Of a stretch of DNA of 64,000 nucleotides, positions 59,531 through 64,000 are shown one piece after another. Made by a program: the position numbers and the translations under genes. The notes under the pieces are model-generated. The model worked only from the letters and a program-made list of their open reading frames with translations. It searched no databases and was not told the DNA's origin. The DNA lies in assembly GCA_030770425.1 (NCBI GenBank), contig JASJFT010000120.1:62001-126000 (forward strand). The letters are read 5' to 3'. The stretch's first letter is position 1. The number at the start of each line of letters is the position of its first letter. Origin of the DNA: Darksidea phi. Taxonomy: Eukaryota > Ascomycota > Dothideomycetes > Pleosporales > Lentitheciaceae.

Positions 59531-60395
59531 GACCCGCAGAGGAGTGGAAGGGTGACCATACTGCCGCGTAACGCCCTCTAGAGGAAGTAGAAAAAGAAGT
59601 GGTAAGATGATGCCCGCACATGTATGTTCCTTTGTAGTTCTTCCCGTTGCGCTCTCTCTGCTTCGGACAATGTCTTCGATGGAGTGTGCGGCTGTCGCAA
59701 ATAACTATGGGTACACGAGCCACATGCGGATGACAAAGCCACGTCAAGGGCGTGGCCTTGGCAGGAGGCATCACCATGGTCCACCAACGCGGCACGAACC
59801 ACGAGCGTTCGGTACGAAATAGATAGGTAAACAGTAGATGAACAAGAGAATAGGATTATTAAAAATAGTTACTGCACATCCCCAAGCGAAGCAACGATGG
59901 CCATGTCGCGTGCGTGTAAATGACGTCAATCCAAAATCGAAGCGTAACTCTTCAAAATAACGAACACATAACAAGTGTAACGTAGTTATAGTCCGTCCTA
60001 AAAATAACGAGAGTAGTAAAGCAGAACGTTACCTAAAAGTAGCAATAATGGGCCCGGTACGCGGAGGAGCGACCATTGGCAAGAATATAGAACGATATAG
60101 AGAATAAGCAGAAATACCTCTTTTCGAGGGTACGTTAGCCAAGATATACCTAAACTCTTAAAATAGTAATGTAACCCGGTAAAAGGAGGAACGCCATCGT
60201 TTGATATATTCGAAACCATGCCTGTGTTGAAGATTGCGCCTGCGTTTCGCATCGCATCGCATCGCATCGCGTAACTGTCATGTCGTATCCATTACTCCAA
60301 TCAGACCCTCTAATATTTGCTCCATCTCTTGCGCCGTTGGCCTAAGACGAAGTATTCGTCGGTCGCACATAATGTTTGGAGGGTTTAGACCCTGA
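59531..60395. other. Gene-free stretch with ATCGC microsatellite
   Basis: No convincing gene. ATCGC is repeated four times at 60,251-60,270. The frames at 59,578-59,822 overlap on both strands without family resemblance. Confidence 0.45.
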
Positions 60396-60917
60396 TCACG
60401 GCAGATGAGAATATGCAATGGGGCCGTCCTTGAATTCCTCTAACTCCTCCTCATCTGGCCATACAACCTTGCCTCCCCGCCTAGGAGTAGAGTCCTTTTT
60501 CTCTGGAGTGTGCATTGCCTCCTTGAGAGTGAAGTCCTCTTTCCCCTTCGTATACCCGTGGGAGGCGACGTGAAACTCTCGCTGGACTTATTGGCTGTCT
60601 TTGAAGGCGAAAGTGCCATGCCAGCCGTTTGGGTCCTTCTGTAGTTTGCCGTTGATTGTTGTTGTATCGTGGATGTCAGCTCTATTATACATCGCAGTTG
60701 TCAGCTAATACATTGGGCCAAGGTATTATAGAGTAAAGTGAGGAGGCCCTGGTTGGTATAGGCACGCGTACCGGATTAGAATCGCTTTGGGTGCCAGTTG
60801 TTGGGCTCGAGCTGTCGCGTATGCCAATGCGATAAGTGATTGTTTTCTTTGCTTGGAAATTGTATTACCAGCGTAGAAAAAGTACTTGACAAAGTTTGCT
60901 CCACTAGCAGAAGCCAT
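60396..60917 (-). pseudogene. Unknown two-exon gene with one RIP-type TAA
   Basis: Exons 60,772-60,917 and 60,396-60,681, joined across a 90 bp GT-AG intron, give 144 in-frame codons. MASASGANFVKYFFYAGNTI and LAYATARAQQLAPKAILIR join to ADIHDTTTINGKLQKDPNGW and HGTFAFKDSQ. A TAA (60,588-60,590; CAA expected) then precedes VQREFHVASHGYTKGKEDF, the PEKKDSTPRRGGKVVWPDEE block and a TGA at 60,396-60,398. Conservation of sense on both sides and correct splicing imply very recent loss, or the stop is polymorphic. The family is unrecognised; the N-terminus is hydrophobic but not a clear signal peptide. It diverges from the kinase at 61,510. Confidence 0.6.
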
Positions 60918-61509
60918 GGTTGCAATAACAAAGAAAGAGCAGAGGAAACGACCTTAAGCAGGAAAAAAACCGGTATAATGCTCAAAAAGCTTTAGTAGGC
61001 GAAGGCCTGATAGGCAGACATCTGCCATATTATAAGCGCTCAACTGCTTTGCCTAGACTTGCATGTCGACAACGAGAAATGATTGGCACATTCACACAGC
61101 CCCAACACCCACCCTTCTGTATCTAAAACGACTTACTGGATGAGGCTACGGCTGGGAAGGCGACATTGGGCGGGTAGGTTAGTGTTCCAATAAGCCTATC
61201 TACTACCTGAGCAGAGTCTAAGATTGGTCAAATACGCGCCGAGGGTGTGGGGAGATTGCTAATGCGGCTAGAGTTGGCATGCACAGATGAGGCGAAGAAG
61301 GCCAAAGTCAGCGTCTACTTACAGGGTTGTCTGCAAATATAGGAACCGTACCTTCCGTGGATCTATGCTGGATGTTTAAGCTAGCGCACGGAGTTCCTGA
61401 TCCAGCCTGTGTGCCAGCTTACTTAAGCATTAATATGGACACGGTAATTACTTTTATCGCGTCAAGCGACAGCCCCTTTCCTTTCCTTTAGCACAGCTTA
61501 ACCCCGACT
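60918..61509. promoter_or_regulatory. Divergent intergenic region
   Basis: 592 bp between the start codons of the gene at 60,396-60,917 and the kinase. A C/T tract (CCCCTTTCCTTTCC) sits at about 61,472-61,492 just before the kinase ATG, as in many fungal promoters. No other motif can be defended. Confidence 0.45.
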
Positions 61510-63022
61510 ATGCTCCAGTCAAGAATCGTACCAGCCTGTTGTTACTCAGAATTTTATCGTAAAATCTTTGCCAATGTCCGAAATTCCCAGTTGGCAATTT
61601 TCAAAGTCAGACTTCCCTGCGTCCATTCAGCCCCACGACGCGTGACCGGCTTTGGTTACTTTCGTCCACAATATTCGACAATGTCGCTCAGTTCATCAAT
61701 CGAGTATCGTTGGATTGATGGGGTGGAGCGCTTGGAGTGGTACCAGCCTGGCGGATACCACCCTGTAATGATCGACGATTTATTGCACAATCGCTATCGA
61801 ATAGTGGATAAACTGGGGTTTGGTGGTTATTCTACTATCTGGCTTGCTCGAGACGAGACAGTCAAACGCTATGTCGCCGTTAAAATTGGGATATCGAGCC
61901 AGTCACTCCCTGGACGGGAACCCGAAGTCCTACGGGCACTATATAGCTCACAAGCTCCTCGCGCTGCTCCCGATGCGAACGCATACCTGGCGCTGCCGAG
62001 CATTTTTGACACATTTGACATCCGCGGACCCAACGGAACCCACACATGCTACACGCTGACTCCCGCCCAAGGGAGTCTCAAGGAAGCATCATTCAGTCGC
62101 CTCTTTCCCATTCAAGTCGCCCGCGCTTTAGCTGCGAAATTGACGACTGCAGTCGCGTTCGTCCACTCACGGGGTTTCGTTCATGGAGGTCAGTTTTGCT
62201 GCATCCCCAACCTGTAACTACAGTCAAAGCTAATAACGAATCCCAGATCTTCATCTTCGAAACATGTTGGTTAAGCTTCCGTCAACATTTGACGAACTTT
62301 CAGTCCGAGAATTCAGGGAGAAATTTGGCGAGCCTGAGAGAGTGCCCATTACTCGGGTCGATGAAAAGCACCTTACCCCTAACGTCCCAGCCCAAGCTGT
62401 CGTGCCTCTTTATCTCGGCAAGAAAGCTCAAGAGTTTACTTTGGCTGACGCCCACGGCCTTATTCTTAGCGACTTTGGCGAGGCATTCTCCCCAGGTACG
62501 GAGCAGCGCCTTGGCAGGGACTGCAATATTCCTCTGGTCAAGAGAGCACCTGAGGCTCTTTTCGAGCCGAATGAACCCGTATCATACCCATCAGACATAT
62601 GGAGTCTTGGAACTGCCATCTGGGAAATATTAGGGATGAAATTCATCTTCAGCGAGTCAGAAACGAGGGACGAGATCGTGGCTCAACAAATCGATGTCCT
62701 GGGTTCTCAAAATTTCCCTGAAAACTGGAGGAAACAATGGGAACGGCCAGGCGAGGAAGAGATGTACGCGAATGGTGCAATACCTCGACAGCCAACTGGT
62801 AATCGGGAAACGTGGCCTAGTCTCGAGAACGCCTTCGAAGAATTTGTACAGAAGTATAGAAGGAAACGAGAGTCGGCTGGGACTTTCGAGGAGGAAGAGA
62901 CGCAGGCTATTCTTAAATTAATACGTAGTATGCTCAGGTTCCGGCCTGAGGAACGTCTAACAATAGACGAGGTACTTAGGTCCGAGTGGATGGTTAATTG
63001 GGCATTACCTCAGCTTGAGTAA
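61510..63022 (+). CDS. SRPK-like protein kinase, two exons
   Basis: Exons 61,510-62,188 and 62,247-63,022 with a 58 bp intron give 484 residues. Residues 1-57 are basic and poor in acids, like a mitochondrial presequence, ending near FRPQYSTMSLSSS; an internal Met at 61,681 is the alternative start. The kinase domain then follows: the SRPK-type lead YRWIDGVERLEWYQPGGYHP, Gly loop LGFGGYSTIW, VAVKI Lys, catalytic loop HGDLHLRNMLV (created by the splice), LSDFGEAF with intact DFG, RAPEALF, and YPSDIWSLGTAIWEI. It ends with FRPEERLTIDEVLRSEWM. The two-part domain split by a spacer and the GGYHP lead are typical of SR-protein kinases; fungi have many expanded copies of unknown target. All catalytic residues are present. 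Confidence 0.87.
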
Positions 63023-63043
63023 AGTTAGAATAGGGTATAGTTA

Positions 63044-63157
63044 TACGGCTATATCGTGTATAAGGTGTGGGTATAGCACCTCTACTGTGTACAAACTCCT
63101 ACTGTGTTTCGTGCGGATCTTCTAAAGAGACTCCCACTATGCAAATCCAAATCAAAC
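63044..63157 (+). repeat. Unmutated remnant of repeat X
   Basis: 114 bp aligning without gaps to the end of X2 (about 28,236-28,348) and X1 (to 31,055). The core blocks GTATAGCACCTCTACTGTGT and CGGATCTTCTAAAGAGACTC correspond to RIP-mutated versions; almost every difference seen is C here and T there, or G here and A there. It starts 21 bp after the kinase stop codon and may serve as its 3' untranslated region. Confidence 0.85.
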
Positions 63158-64000
63158 ACGGACAGAGCGGTATCTAGAGTATTATAGTGTTCAATCCGAG
63201 ACAGGAACTATCATACGCCGTACCCGGAGATGAATAGCTACTGTTGGGATATAAGCTATGGGCTGATAAGAGGTGGGATATACAGTACAGATTGGTGTGG
63301 GAGCAGGGAGAGAAACTTGAAGGATCTACTTCCGGTCCAATTGCGGCGCTGCCATGGTTATTAAGGGTGTATACCATAGGGTGGCAACTTCATGCGGGGG
63401 CTGTATATGCGGATGGTGAGCGTGCATTTGGCAAAGAAGAGCCTGGTTCAAACGACGAGTATGCTTGAATGGAGGGTGGAACGTTGGGGCGGAGCTGCAT
63501 GCGGACTGGGGTAGCTGCAATTTAGAGTGAGGCAAAGCCTGCTGGACGCTGTGAACCGAACTGATGGTCCTGAGCAAAACCCTAGGAGGAAAGGCATTGT
63601 TTGGAAAAAAGGTGGCTACAGTTATTAATCTTTGGCGAAGGAGAGACATTGCTCATACTCAAGAGGGTGGATTGACGAAGCAAGAGGAGCTGACGGTTAC
63701 GGAGTAGCCAAAGAAAAAAGATACAACTACTCCGACCTGACTGATGCGACATAGCAGGTGCTGTACTGCGTGGTACAATCCTATTCTTATACCTTTTGTA
63801 AAGTGCATCTTCTGTAACTAATTAATCCAAGCTGATGAATCACGGCGGAGGCGCGAACAGATCGTCTGACTCGTCATTTTCTCCCATCAACCAGAACGTT
63901 GTTTTTCGCTTCTCATGTTGCGAGCGGCCATGTTAGTGCCGGAACGGATTTGGATTAGTGCGAAGTAGGTGCCTCGGCGTTGCGTAGGCTTGGCGTTTTC
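63158..64000. other. Right end of window, no clear gene
   Basis: Normal composition. Overlapping short frames on both strands at 63,174-63,649 show no family resemblance or splice logic. A gene could continue beyond the window edge. Confidence 0.4.

Overview
The window looks like nuclear DNA of a filamentous ascomycete (Pezizomycotina). The evidence is short spliceosomal introns of about 45-90 bp, fungal accessory gene families (two-exon kinases, aminoglycoside-phosphotransferase-like proteins, a PNP_UDP_1 domain, a PDDEXK-like fragment, a pogo/Fot1-type transposase) and a 35 kb block carrying the signature of repeat-induced point mutation (RIP). No species can be named from sequence alone.

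Positions 1 to about 35,155 form one RIP-degraded transposon block. CpA and TpG are almost absent over the whole length, including the GC-richer part (19.4-27.2 kb), so the mutation is saturated at its preferred dinucleotide rather than simply AT-rich. Several elements can still be delimited. They are the 3' part of a Ty3/gypsy pol with an integrase and chromodomain trace (1-2.57 kb), a coiled-coil Gag-like decayed frame (3.66-5.69 kb), a complete Ty1/copia-type element W (7,297-12,937), and a three-level nest. In that nest a 1.2 kb non-LTR-like repeat (X1) is split by gypsy element Y (13,790-29,851). Y contains a second copy (X2), which is split by gypsy element Z (19,354-27,228). Every insertion has a matching target-site duplication.

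At about 35,155 the composition switches abruptly to normal DNA. From 35.3 to 64 kb the window is an accessory, gene-poor region. Apparently intact genes are a kinase (35.3-36.7 kb), a SANT/Myb-like protein (38.5-39.0), a kinase-like protein with altered motifs (43.0-43.8), a small Cys-containing protein (44.0-44.2), a YHWA/NCVSW protein (46.1-46.7), a phosphotransferase (46.8-47.7), a 377-aa orphan (48.4-49.5) and an SRPK-like kinase (61.5-63.0). Broken genes are as many: two paralogous phosphotransferase pseudogenes (39.5-41.1 and 57.9-59.5), a PDDEXK-like relic, a PNP_UDP_1 relic, a pogo transposase fragment, and three genes interrupted by TAG/TAA codons of the RIP type (C to T or G to A).

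Less-mutated relatives of the block's repeats occur in the gene-bearing half: a 314 bp solo LTR at 49,603-49,916 (related to W) and a 114 bp remnant of X at 63,044-63,157. Both are natural before/after references for RIP. There is a scaffold gap of 10 N at 55,456-55,465 amid suspicious homopolymers. No operons are expected. The functional theme of the gene-bearing half is repeated recruitment and decay of phosphotransfer enzymes, with no pathway linking the genes that I can demonstrate.
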